From Nitrobacter sp963807355 (GTDB lineage Bacteria > Pseudomonadota > Alphaproteobacteria > Rhizobiales > Xanthobacteraceae), in assembly GCA_963807355.1 (NCBI GenBank), contig CAWEBX010000022.1, positions 1 through 64,000 on the forward strand: DNA of 64,000 nt. The letters are read 5' to 3'. A model generated the notes under the pieces. That model saw only the letters and a list, made by a program, of their open reading frames with translations. It had not been told where the DNA came from and made no database searches. The position numbers and the translations under genes were made by a program. Below, piece by piece: positions 1 through 9,994 of this stretch; within the stretch, counting starts at the first letter, position 1, and each line of letters opens with the position of its first letter.

Positions 1-757
1 GCCGCCGCGCTCGCGATCCATCTCGGTTGTGTGGCGCTGGCGGTGGCTCACATGCAAGCCGATAAGTCGGCCGATGACCTCGGCGCGCCGGCCGAATGGG
101 ACTCGATCTGTCCTCGCCGCATCGTGAGGCGACCGACCTTCCGCCCGGGCCGGACACCGACGCATCCGTCGCCTCGCCCGCGCTTGCCGAGCAGAAGGCG
201 GTCGAGAAGGAAACCGATCTGCCCAAGGACACGCCGACGGAGACCGCTGAACCGGATCGGATCGTCACCAACACAACTCAAAAAAGCCGGTCGATGACGA
301 CCCCGAAAAGGCTGCGAAGCCGACGACGGCCTCGCAGGAAATCGGCGGCCTCTGAAGCGACGGCGATGCCGAGCGTTGAGAATGCCCAGAAATCGGAGCG
401 TTCGGTCGCGCCGCAGCAAGGCACCGGCGCAAGCGCGCGCCGATGGCCACCTGGCAGAAGGAATTGGTGGCTCATCTCGACAAGCACAAGCGCTATCCGC
501 CTGAACACATCCAGAAAAACGTCGAGATTCTCGTCAACTTCGTGCTCGATCGCCTCGGCCATGTCGTGTCGGCCACCATCGTGAAGGGATCGGGTGATCC
601 GGTCTTCGACAACGCCGCACTCGCCATGATGCACCGGTCCGATCCGGTGCCACCGCCCCCACCGCTGATAGCGGACGAAGGATTGAGCTTCACGCTGCCC
701 ATCGTCTTCCCGCGTCAAAGGCAAAGGATAAGGCGGGGCAGAAACCAGGCGCATTGA
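1..757 (+). pseudogene. TonB-family energy transducer, partial and frameshifted
   Basis: TonB proteins carry proton-motive energy from ExbBD to outer-membrane receptors. The piece starts outside the window. Frame 1 reads the end of a membrane anchor (AIHLGCVALAVAH). The reading then moves to frame 3 near base 95 for a Pro/Glu/Thr-rich spacer, and to frame 2 from about 443 for the C-terminal domain. That domain has the family pattern: WQKELVAHLDKHKRYP, a V-x-F-x-L-D-R-x-G strand, SGDPVFDNAAL and a PxPPP stretch before the last strand. At least two frameshifts separate these parts. No ExbB or ExbD is visible, and the siderophore receptor at 21.9 kb is the only candidate client here. Family assignment is good; whether it is functional is unknown. 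Confidence 0.7.
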
Positions 758-887
758 GACACTGAGCCTGGAAGCGACCGTAGCATGTTAATGCGTGGCG
801 GGGATCTCGCCGTGAATTAGGAACGAGTCAAACGAGAAATCTCAGGCCAAACCATTGTGAGCACAGCACGGGCTCAGATCCAAAGCG

Positions 888-901
888 TTGATCCAGATCA
901 A
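888..901. promoter_or_regulatory. FNR/FixK-type box upstream of the 1006 gene
   Basis: The palindrome TTGATCCAGATCAA matches the FNR/FixK consensus TTGAY-N4-RTCAA exactly. It ends 104 bases before the start at 1006. It is the first of seven such boxes between 0.9 and 18.4 kb, so activation under low oxygen by a FixK-like regulator is inferred. The rest of 758-1005 shows no coding signal. Confidence 0.75.
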
Positions 902-1005
902 ATACCTACAGTTGGCAGGATGTTTGTTTTTTCGCTCATAGATACTCCTCGCGCTTAATTCCAAAGGGTTGGCGGCGGTGAAGGGTCGACGTTAGGAGGA
1001 AGTGC

Positions 1006-1333
1006 ATGCGCAAGCGGTTCCTAATCGCTGTCGGGCTTGTGATTGTCAGTGCCGCTTATGGACAAGAATGGAAGCCGGCTGTTGAAAAATGGCGAAGCTG
1101 CGGCGACGCAGCGGCCGCTAGGTACTCAAGGAGTAGCGAAAGTGCTCAGGAGGTCGCGCGCTTGGCGGCTTTAGCGTGTCATGCTGAAAAGAAACAACCC
1201 ACCCAAGCAGTCTCGAAAATCGGAGGCGTTCTCCTTTGCCGAGCAATTTATTGAAGCGGCCGAACGCCATTATATTGATCGGCTTTCTGTCAACGTCATC
1301 GAGATGCGGCTTCATGGAGCAGAAAAGCGCTAA
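1006..1333 (+). pseudogene. Small exported hypothetical protein, one frameshift
   Basis: The start is supported by AGGAGG seven bases upstream. The N-terminus is a signal peptide (MRKRFLIAVGLVIVSAAYGQ) followed by a charged region with two cysteines (SCGDAAAARY and LACHAEKK). The uninterrupted frame ends at 1254. A one-base shift near 1215 restores a natural ending with the segment FAEQFIEAAERHYIDRL, stopping at 1331-1333, for a mature exported protein of about 90 residues. I do not recognise the family. The FixK-type box at 888 suggests low-oxygen control. Confidence 0.5.
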
Positions 1334-1372
1334 TGCAGCCTAGGTCGCTCATGGCGCGCCCTTCTTCGAAAC

Positions 1373-4300
1373 TCAACGACTACGACAAGACTCAATGGTC
1401 TGCGGCGGTTGTGTGAGAACCTGGCTGGTCGCAAACCTCGCCTTGATCCGTTCGCGAAGGTCCTGGAAGAGAACGTACAGCGGAGGGATAGCGAAGACGC
1501 CGATCAACGATGCCGCTAGCATACCGCCGAAGATGGGAGTGGCGACGTTGCGAAACGCAAGTTTGGAGGCACCGGACGCGATGACGAGGGGAACGGTCCC
1601 TAAAATGAAGGCAAACGACGTCATCATGACCGGCCGAAATCGTAACCGTGCACCTTCGACCGCCGCCTCATGCAGGGGGTGACCTTGCTCGCGCCGCGCC
1701 TTGGCGAATTCAACGATCAGAATGCCGTTCTTCGCTGCCAAGCCGATCAGAACGATCATTCCGATCTGCGCGTAGAGATCGAGCGTGCGAGTACGATGGA
1801 AAGATAGGCGCCCGCCACTCCGACCGAGACCGACAACAAAACCGGTACCGGTATGGTCCGACTCTGATAGAGCCCGACAAGGAAGAGATGCAAACAACAA
1901 CGCGAACGCGAGGATGACGGGAGTGCTCGCCCTTCCGCCCGCTTTTCCTGGAACGAGATGTCGGTCCACGACCCCCGATATCCGGATGGCAATGTCTTCG
2001 CCGCCACCGCGTCCATCGCAGCGAGCGCTTGCCCTAAGGATACGCCCGGAGCCGGCCCGCCCAGAACGGTCGCGGCACGTGTATTATTGTAGCGGATCAG
2101 CCCCTGCGGGCCGAGCGCGATGCGCACCTCAACGAGGCTGCGCAGTGAAACCATCTGTCCGTCCTTGCTGCGTACATTGATGCGATAGATATCCTCGACG
2201 GAGGAACGGTCCTCGCTTTCTGCCTGCACCTGGACCTGCCAGGTACGCCCGAACAGGTTGATGTCATTGACGTAGAAGCCTCCGAGCGAGGTCTGCAGCG
2301 CCTGGAATATCGAGTTGATTTCAATCCCGAGGATGCGCGCCTTGTCGCGATCGATCTCCAGGAACACCGATGGATTGGTCGCCGAGAAGGTCGTGAACAC
2401 CCGCGAGAGCTGCGGGTCCTGGTTCGCCGCGATCACCAGCCCGCGCAGCGCCTGAGCCATGTTGGCAGGTTCGCCGCCCTGCAAATCCTGCAGCACGTAG
2501 CTGAAACCGCCGCCGGTGCCGAGGCCGATGATCGGCGGCGGCGCCAATGGAACGGCGCTGCCTCCCCTTACGCTGCGCAGCGCGGATGCGAGCCGCGCGA
2601 TGATTGCATCTGACGTTTCGGTAGCTCCTGTACGCTCCTCAAAATCCTTGAGCGTGACGACCATGAAGCCGGAGTTGGGCTGGGAGTAATTGTCGACGAA
2701 GTTCAATCCGATGATAGAGTTTACATCGGCGATCGAGCTTTCCTTCTTGAGGATATCCTCGGCTTGCCGCACCACCTCCGATGTGCGCCCGATCGAGGCG
2801 CCGTCGGGCAATTGGACGACAACGAAGAATGCACCCTGATCATCGGACGGGATGAAGCCGGTCGGGGTCACCCCTACGCAAGCAGCCCAATGCCGGCAAA
2901 CGCTGCCACAACGACGACGATCCCCACAACTGCAAGCCGAACCAGCCGCGCAACGGCCAAACCGTAGCCATCGCGGACGACGTCAATTCCCCGGCTCAAC
3001 CTCCCCATCAAGCCGCGTTTCGTGCCGTGATGAGGCTTCAGCAGGAATGCACAAGAAAGCCGCCGGCGATAGCGTCAGCGCGTTGATAGCCGACAGGAAC
3101 ATGGAGACCGCGACCGTGACGGCGAACTGCCAGGAACAATTCGCCGGAAATCCCGGAAATGAAGGCAACCGGCACGAACACCGCCGAGCAGCACTAGTGT
3201 GATTGCGATGATGGGCGCGAAGATACCCTGCATCGCGAGTTTGGTTGCTTCTCCTGCCGACAGCTCGGGATGCGCCTCCATCGTCTGTTCGACGGCCTCG
3301 ACCACCACGATGGCGTCGTCCACCACAATGCCGATTGCCAGGATCATCGCGAGAAGCGACACGGTATTGGCGGAGTACCCGATGGCGTTGAGCACGATGA
3401 AGGTGCCAATCAGGCTGACGGGAACGGCGATCATTGAAATCAAGGTGGCGCGGATGTTCCCCAGGAAGATGAAGACCACCAGCAGCACCAGCAGGGCGGC
3501 TTCGAGGAGGGTGTGCTTTACCTTCTCGATCGTCGCTCTGACGAAGACAGTTGGATCATAGGTGACCTTCCAAGCTACGCCTTCGGGAAACGACTTGGCA
3601 TTGTCCGCCAACAGCTTGTTGAGCGCGCCGACGCTCCTGAGGGCGTTCGCGCCGGAAGTCTGATAGATTCCGATCAGCGTCGCCGCAGCGCCGTTCAGGC
3701 GCGTCGACCTGTCCAGATTGGCGGCGCCGAGTTCCAGGCGGGCGATATCGCCGAGGCGCAGGACCGATCCGTCGGGATTGCTCCGGATGATGACCCTTTC
3801 GAACTCCTTCGTCGAGGAGAGCCTTCCCTTGGTCTGGATGTTGAGATGCAGCTGCTGGTCGTCGGACACCGGACGCGCACCGATTCGTCCGACGGCCGCC
3901 TGCACGTTCTGCGTTTGGATGGCCGAGATCGCGTCGCCGGCGGTCAGCCCAAGGCCGGTCAATTGATCCGTCTTGAGCCAGATCCGCATCGAATAGTCCT
4001 GCGGACCGAACAATTGGGCATCGCCGACACCGGATGTGCTCCGGATCTGGTCCAGCAGATTGATCGTGACGTAGTTGGACAGGAACAGTTCGTCGTAGGC
4101 CTGCGTCGGCGAATACACCGCGACAACCGCGAGAAGCGCGGACGACTTCTTCTTCACCGTAATGCCCGATCGCTTGACTTCTTCCGGCATCTTGGCGAGT
4201 GCGATCTGAACACGGTTATTGACATTGATCGTGTTGATATCGGGATCGGTGCCGAGTTCGAACGAGGCCAATCATCGAATAGCTGCCATCGTTGCCGGAG

Positions 4301-4545
4301 ATGCTCTTCATGTAGATCATCTTGTCGACGCCGACGACCTGGAATTCGATCACCTGGGCGACCGTGGAATCGACGACCAGCGAGGATGCGCCTGGATAGA
4401 CGGCGGTGACCGAGACTTGCGGCGGAACGATGTTTGGAAGCTGCGCGATCGGAATCACACGCAGCGACACCAGCCCGGCGATGGCGGTGACAACGGCAAT
4501 GACAACGGCCAGACGCGGACGCTCGACGAAGATGGATGACAGCAT
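1373..4545 (-). pseudogene. RND multidrug efflux permease (HAE1/AcrB type), several frameshifts
   Basis: This is an inner-membrane proton antiporter of the AcrB/MexB type. The start at 4545 gives MLSSIFVERPRLAVVIAVV, the typical first transmembrane helix, and the total span of about 1,050 codons equals the family length. Hallmarks are FELGTDPD in the pore domain, the TM4 proton relay with paired Asp (AIGIVVDDAIVVVE) and the C-terminal AKNGILIVEFAK helix. The reading changes frame near 4265, between about 3150 and 2850 (two or more shifts) and near 1800-1950. No frame carries scattered stop codons inside conserved blocks, so the breaks are either recent or sequencing errors. Its membrane fusion partner survives only as a short C-terminal piece at 4548. 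Confidence 0.8.
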
Positions 4546-4547
4546 GG

Positions 4548-4625
4548 CTAGAGCCCGCGAACAGGGGGCTGGGCCGGCGAAGCGGTGACGGCGGCGCCCT
4601 GTCTCAGGCCCTGCTCGACGATCCA
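4548..4625 (-). pseudogene. C-terminal remnant of an RND membrane fusion protein
   Basis: Directly upstream of the RND permease start, one minus-strand frame reads VEQGLRQGAAVTASPAQPP and stops three bases before the permease ATG. This resembles the tail of HlyD/AcrA-like adaptor proteins (VEQGLKxGxxV), and the spacing is normal for an adaptor-permease operon. The frame is closed by a stop just upstream, and within a few bases the plus strand becomes ApbE sequence. The rest of the adaptor has therefore been lost by deletion or rearrangement. Confidence 0.55.
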
Positions 4626-4626
4626 T

Positions 4627-5465
4627 CATCGTGATCGCGACCAGGCCGAACGATTGATCTCGATGGCTCGCGCGGAAGCACGAAGGCTCGAGCGTCTGTT
4701 CAGCCTCTATGTAGAAACTCCGACCTGGTGCGGTTGAACCGCAGCGGAATCCTCGTGAACCCGGCCCCAGAGTTCGTGGAGCTTCATCAAACGTCACTCG
4801 GGTATGCAGAGCTGACGGGCGGCATGTTCGATCCGACGGTACAGCCATTGTGGGAGCTTTATGCAAACCATTTCACGAAAGTGGCTCCTGATCCCGCAGG
4901 ACCCGACCAGTCATCCGTCGAAGCGGCGCTCGCACGCGTAGGATATCACCGCCTGTTGGTCAGCAGGGATCGCATCGTCGCGCCCAAAGGGGCCGCGCTC
5001 ACGCTCAACGGAATCGCACAAGGATACATCACCGACAGAGTGGTCGACTTGTTGTGCTCGCAAGGCATCGCTCACAGTCTCGTCGACATGGGCGAGATAC
5101 GCGCGATCGGCGCGCGTCCGGATGGCCGCCCCTGGGGGGTCGGGATCGCCGATCCTGCCTCCTCAGCGCGAATCCAGAGCGAGATTCCGATCGTCGACCG
5201 CGCCGTCTCGACCTCCGGTGCGTACGGCTTTCAGTTTGATCCAGCAGGCCGCTTCAATCATCTCTTCAATCCGGTGTTGGGGACTTGCGGCCATCTCTAT
5301 CGGAGCGTCACCACCATTGCAAAAACTGCGACGGCTGCGGATGCGTTGTCCACGGCCTTCAGCCTGATGGATCAATTGCGGATACGAACGCTGATGTCCC
5401 GGGCCGGCATCGAACGGACTCATCTGATCGATGCCGGAGGAACCGTTGTCGACATCATCGCCTGA
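4627..5465 (+). pseudogene. FAD:protein FMN transferase (ApbE), 5' truncated, one frameshift
   Basis: ApbE enzymes attach FMN to threonine in periplasmic or membrane proteins. Homology starts abruptly near 4627 (ARAEARRLERLFSLYVE), missing the signal peptide. It changes frame near 4712, where one lost base would turn the break into SLYVENSDLVRLNRSG. The rest is intact: GGMFDPTVQPLWELY, LNGIAQGYITDRVVDLL, a VDMGEIRAIG strand and SGAYGFQFD before the Mg/FAD-binding C-terminal half. Its 5' end abuts the RND adaptor remnant on the other strand, and its stop abuts a truncated glycogen phosphorylase. Another ApbE lies at the right edge of the window. Confidence 0.75.
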
Positions 5466-6739
5466 AGTGCTGCGTTATCCGAGCGATGATCAGCTCCTCC
5501 GGCGGCTCTCGCTGATCGACGAGACGGGAGGAAAATATATACGCATGGCGCATCTCGCCAGCGTAGGCAGCCACGCGATTAACGGTGTCGCCGCCCTCCA
5601 TACCGAACTTCTGAAGCAGACGGTGCTGAGCGACTTCTACAGAGTGGCGCCGGAAAAATTTTTCAATGTGACCAATGGTGTGACGCCGCGCCGCTGGATC
5701 GCTCTGAGCAACCCGAACCTGAGCGCGCTGATTACCCGGAAGATTGGTGACCGAGTGGTTAGCGGATTTGGAGAAGGAGCTTGAGCATCTCGAGCCGTTG
5801 GCCGTTGACGGTGACTTTCCAAAGAGATTGGCGAGCCATTAAGGCCGATAACAAACGTGTGCTAGCGGATCTCATCAAGGAACGAACCGGCGTCATCGTT
5901 GATTCCGCGCTCGCTCTTCGACATTCAGGTCAAGCGGCTGCACGAGTACAAGCGTCAGCACCTCAACGTTTTATACCTGATCACTCTTTTCAACAGACTA
6001 AGGCGTGCTCCCAGCGCCGTGGAAATTCCCCGAACGGTCATCTTTGGCGGCAAGGCTGCTCCTGGATACCGCATCGCCAAGCTCATCATCAAGCTGATTA
6101 ACTCAGTCGCGACAACCATCAATCAGGACCCGGTCGTCTCTCAGGTTCTCAAGGTGGTGTTCCTGCCGGACTTCAACGTCAAAACCGGTCATCGCGTATA
6201 TCCCGCCGCGGATCTGTCGGAGCAGATCTCCACGGCAGGCAAGGAGGCGTCTGGCACAGGCAATATGAAATTCGCCATGAACGGGGCATTGACAATTGGC
6301 ACCTTGGACGGCGCCAACGTCGAGATCCGCGACGCCGTGGGTCCCGAGAATTTCTTCCTGTTCGGTCTGACGGCCGCAGAGGTCGAGCGATTGAAGGCTG
6401 GGGGCTACGCGCCGCGCGAATTCTACGAGTTCAAATTCGGAGCTGCGCGAAGCGATCGATCTCATCAGTTCGGGGTTCTTTTCGAACGGTGATCGCGCAC
6501 TCTTCCAGCCCCTCGTCGAATCGCTGATCACCCGTGACGATTACATGCTGCTAGCCGACTATCAGGCCTACGTGGAATGCCAACAAAGCGTCAGTCGAGC
6601 CTACTCCGATCAGAGCGCATGGACGCGCATGTCCATTCTGAACTGCGCGCGAGTCGGTCGCTTCTCATCCGACCGCTCGATCCGGGAGTACTGCCGCGAC
6701 ATCTGGAACGTTAGGCCAATTGTTCCTGACGAGCGTTGA
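5466..6739 (+). pseudogene. glgP: Glycogen phosphorylase, C-terminal part only, frameshifted
   Basis: The family releases glucose-1-phosphate from glycogen using PLP. Readable blocks are RMAHLASVGSHAINGVAALH, KFFNVTNGVTPRRW, QVKRLHEYKRQHLN and the PLP-lysine block KEASGTGNMKFAMNGALT with LDGANVEI. The normal C-terminal helix with YxAYVECQ follows. About the first 350-400 residues are absent, because homology begins right at the ApbE stop. Frame changes fall near 5770, 5910 and 6440. Loss of the N-terminal domain makes function very unlikely even if the shifts are sequencing errors. Confidence 0.8.
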
Positions 6740-6854
6740 GCAGGATACCTTCATCGGGGCCGCCTTGCACAGCGTCTTCGCTGAGCATCAATCGTCCCCG
6801 CACCAGAGTGCAGCAGGGCGGTGGGTACGTTTGAGAACGGCCGTCGACAGACAG

Positions 6855-6868
6855 TTGATCTAGATCAA
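6855..6868. promoter_or_regulatory. FNR/FixK-type box upstream of the AI-2E family permease
   Basis: TTGATCTAGATCAA is a perfect FNR/FixK palindrome (TTGAT-N4-ATCAA). It lies 187 bases before the ATG at 7056. The 6740-7055 interval contains no convincing gene. Confidence 0.75.
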
Positions 6869-7055
6869 AGTCGACGATGCGATTCCTTCCCTAACATGTA
6901 CCATTGCGACACCGGCGCAGCCGGCCACCGCACTCATCGCGGCCCGCTTGCAGGCGGGGACAGATGCAAACCAGACAAGCATGCTGCGCGGTTTGACCTG
7001 CAAGGTCGCGATTGCCGACGCCAGGCTGACCTGCGGCCGATAGCTTGGCGACGGT

Positions 7056-8166
7056 ATGTCCGCCCTCAAAAAGAGGTTGCCCTTGAAAACCTTTCGCCAG
7101 TACTTGCCCGGAGACGACGTCATTCAGCTTATGATCCGCCTCGGGTTGCTTGCTTTCCTGATCTACTGGACGATCCTTCTGATCCGACCTTTTGTGCCCA
7201 TCTTGGCCTGGAGCATCGTGCTTGCTGTTGCGCTCTATCCTGGCTTCAGTTTTCTTTCCAAGATTCTTGGCTGTCGTCCAAAGCTCGCAGCGACAATTCT
7301 CACCGTCATCAATCTCGGAATTGTTATCGGACCAGCAACCTGGCTTGGCTTGAGTGCCTTGGAAGGAGTGAAGGAGTTTGCTGGAAACCTGGGTGCTGGT
7401 AACCTCGTGATTCCATCCCCGCCGGAAAGCATTAATAACTGGCCGCTCATCGGCCCGAGATCTTTACGAGTTCTGGAATCAGGCATCCAGCAACATTCGA
7501 GCTGCTTTGCGTGAGGTGGCTCCTTATCTGAAGCCACTGGCAGGCGTTTTGCTAGCTCTTGCCGGCAATGCCGGCGTGGGCTTGCTGAAGTTTATTCTGT
7601 CTGTAGCGCTGGCCGGGTTTCTCTTCCCCTATGGCTCGCAGCTTGTAGAGGCAGGCAAGAGCTTCCTCTATCGCATCGTGCCTGAGCAGAGCGAACATTT
7701 CCTCGAACTAGCGGGTGCGACCATCCGCGCGGTATCCCAAGGTGTCATCGGCGTCGCAATCATCCAGTCCTTATTGGCCGGCATTGGCTTCAAGCTGGCA
7801 GGTATTCCCAGCGCCGGTTTGTTGGCCTTCGCAGTTATGATCCTGTCGATCATTCAAGTCGGTGCGGCAATCGTCCTGGTTCCGGTGGTCATTTGGATAT
7901 GGACGGACAAGGATTTCACCACAGCGCTTCTGCTGACGGTGTTCCTGGGTCTCGTCGGCGTAATAGACAACATCTTGAAACCGCTGGTAATGAAGCGTGG
8001 CCTGACCACCCCGACACTCGTCATCTTTGTCGGGGTGATCGGAGGAACGCTCGCGCATGGAATTGTCGGCCTCTTTGTCGGACCGATCATTCTCTCTCTG
8101 GCTTGGGAATTGACGGTGGCCTGGATACGTAGCGATCGCGCCGACACAGCGCCATTGTCGGGCTGA
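7056..8166 (+). pseudogene. AI-2E family (PerM-like) membrane transporter, one frameshift
   Basis: This polytopic inner-membrane protein family (AI-2E/TqsA/PerM-like) has members acting in autoinducer or ion transport; the substrate here is unknown. The first frame gives LIYWTILLIRPFVPILAWSI and two more helices to about 7460. The second frame (to 8166) continues with YEFWNQASSNIRAALREV and the C-terminal helices, including GVIGGTLAHGIVGLFVGPI, typical of the family. One indel near 7460 joins them into about 370 residues, the normal size. The upstream FixK-type box links it to the low-oxygen set. Confidence 0.75.
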
Positions 8167-8176
8167 ATATCGAACG

Positions 8177-8190
8177 TTGACCTAAATCAA
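8177..8190. promoter_or_regulatory. FNR/FixK-type box upstream of the 8274-acetate kinase segment
   Basis: TTGACCTAAATCAA fits TTGAY-N4-RTCAA. It lies 11 bases after the permease stop and 83 bases before the ATG at 8274, so it probably drives the segment leading into acetate kinase. Confidence 0.7.
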
Positions 8191-8273
8191 CGCTCGATAC
8201 CTCGATGCTCCTTGAATGAATTGCACGATAGCGAGGTCGAGACATCAGGGCAGACAATGAAATTGGTGTCGCG

Positions 8274-8493
8274 ATGAAAGTGGGTCATCCCGGCTATTTG
8301 ATCGGCTTCCTGCCCGAGCTGATACCTGGACAAACGATCGAGCGTATCGCGCGCCGAAGCATGTTGATCGAGAGTGTCATCAGCCGTTACCCGCAAGCCG
8401 CCGGCAAGCCATGTGTGATCGAAGCTACCAGGCCGAACTCGCTGCGGCTCTCGATGCGAGTGCTAGACGTTAGAAAACTTCAACAGTTGCCGC
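8274..8493 (+). CDS. Unrecognised short coding segment before acetate kinase
   Basis: A frame from ATG 8274 reads a protein-like sequence (GHPGYLIGFLPELIPGQTIE, then RSMLIESVISRYPQAAGKPC and CVIEATRPNSLRL). It runs without stop into the acetate kinase region in another frame. The plausible coding part ends near 8490 and its true stop may be hidden by an indel. I do not recognise the family. The segment follows the FixK-type box at 8177 and may be cotranscribed with acetate kinase. Confidence 0.35.
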
Positions 8494-8502
8494 GTGATCG
8501 CT

Positions 8503-9717
8503 ATGGATACTATCCTCGTCGTCAATGCAGGCTCCTCAAGCGTCAAGTTCCAGATCTATTCGATCGAGGGAGAGGGGAGGCTACGCCGGCAGATCAATGG
8601 CCAGATCGACGGAATTGGCAGCCGTCCCCGCCTGCGTGCGAGCGGCGTGCGTGGCGAACCACTGGCCCACCGCGCCTATCCGATCGAATTGGTTTCGGAC
8701 GTCTCAGCCGCAATGAGCGTTGCTGGCGGATGGCTGCGGGATGAACTCCGCATTAGCCCGATGGCTGTCGGCCATCGCGTGGTCCACGGCGGTCCGGACT
8801 TCGTCGGGCCGGTGCTGATCGACCATGGCGTCGTAGCCCAGCTGGAGCGGTTTGTAGCGCTGGCCCCGCTTCATCAGCCGCATAATTTGGCTCCCGTCCG
8901 GTCACTTCTCGCTAATTCTCCAACACTCCCACAGGTGGCTTGTTTCGATACTGCGTTTCACCGCACGCATGACGCTGTTTCTGACCACTATGCAATTCCT
9001 CACCAATTATATGCCGAGGGTGTGCGGCGTTACGGATTTCACGGTCTCTCATATGAATATGTCGCGACAACCCTGCCGTATGTTGCCCCCGAAATCGCCA
9101 AGGGGCGGGTGATCGTTGCTCATCTCGGCAGTGGAGCCTCGATGTGCGCGTTGAAGGGTGGACGCAGCATCGAGAGTACCATGGGGTTCACGGCACTCGA
9201 CGGGCTACCTATGGGAACGCGTCCAGGCCAAATCGATCCCGGTGTCGTGCTCTATCTGATCTCAGAGAAGGGAATGTCACCTGCTAAAGTACAAGACTTC
9301 CTTTACCGGGATTGCGGACTGAAGGGAATCTCGGGCGTCAGCAACGATATGCGCGAACTGGAGGCGAGCGAGGATTCCAAGGCAAAACTGGCGATTGATT
9401 ATTTCGTCTATCGGATTTGCCTCAACACAGGCATGCTTGCAGCCGCGCTGCAGGGTCTCGACGCTTTCGTCTTTACCGCCGGTATCGGCGAAAACTCGAT
9501 GCGGATACGGGCGCGCATCGTCGATCAATTGAGATGGCTTGGCGTTACGCTTAGTGCTGACGAGAATTCCCGCGATGCGCAACTCATATCACGTTCCGAC
9601 AGCCGCATCCCGGTTTACGTCATACCGACCGACGAAGAGTTGATGATTGCGAAGCACACATTGTCGCTGCTGCTGGAGAGGCCATCGCCGGGTGTTAGGC
9701 ATGAGAGAGCATCATGA
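8503..9717 (+). CDS. ackA: Acetate/propionate kinase
   Basis: The enzyme interconverts acetyl phosphate plus ADP with acetate plus ATP, giving substrate-level ATP when respiration is limited. It has all family blocks: NAGSSSVKFQIYS at the N-terminus, GHRVVHGG, CFDTAFHRT, YGFHGLSYEYV, AHLGSGASMCA, GLPMGTRPGQIDPG and FTAGIGENS. Length is about 404 residues, as usual. I prefer ATG 8503 because MDTILVVNAG places the first strand correctly; a GTG at 8494 is also in frame. The gene is intact, unlike its neighbours. The FixK-type box at 8177 suggests induction at low oxygen. No phosphotransacetylase is recognisable beside it. Confidence 0.92.
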   Translation: MDTILVVNAGSSSVKFQIYSIEGEGRLRRQINGQIDGIGSRPRLRASGVRGEPLAHRAYPIELVSDVSAAMSVAGGWLRDELRISPMAVGHRVVHGGPDFVGPVLIDHGVVAQLERFVALAPLHQPHNLAPVRSLLANSPTLPQVACFDTAFHRTHDAVSDHYAIPHQLYAEGVRRYGFHGLSYEYVATTLPYVAPEIAKGRVIVAHLGSGASMCALKGGRSIESTMGFTALDGLPMGTRPGQIDPGVVLYLISEKGMSPAKVQDFLYRDCGLKGISGVSNDMRELEASEDSKAKLAIDYFVYRICLNTGMLAAALQGLDAFVFTAGIGENSMRIRARIVDQLRWLGVTLSADENSRDAQLISRSDSRIPVYVIPTDEELMIAKHTLSLLLERPSPGVRHERAS

Positions 9718-9854
9718 TTCCTGAATTTCGGATACCAGGCAATCGAAGTACCGCGCGCGATCTCGTCAGCATCGGGGACGTCGGAACGCAAGCATTTCTG
9801 GAAGGTGACGATGCTAAACTCTCGGGTGAAGTCGCGGCAGGATGCATCCGTTGA
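9714..9854 (+). CDS. Small 46-residue ORF overlapping the acetate kinase stop
   Basis: The ATG overlaps the acetate kinase stop codon in the arrangement ATGA, which would allow translational coupling. The product begins MIPEFRIPGN and contains GDVGTQAFLEGDDAKLSGEV. I recognise no family, and it may be the 5' piece of a broken gene. The rest of the interval to 9994 shows no convincing gene. Confidence 0.3.
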   Translation: MIPEFRIPGNRSTARDLVSIGDVGTQAFLEGDDAKLSGEVAAGCIR

Positions 9855-9994
9855 CGATCGTCGAATGACCCTTCGCGGCGTGCTGCATGGCGACGATAAC
9901 GCGCTTCGCGCGACTCATGAGGTCCATGGTCCCGCCTATTTCCGGTATATCGCAAGATCCTCGACTACCTCGCGTCGATTGGCGCTCAAAGGAG

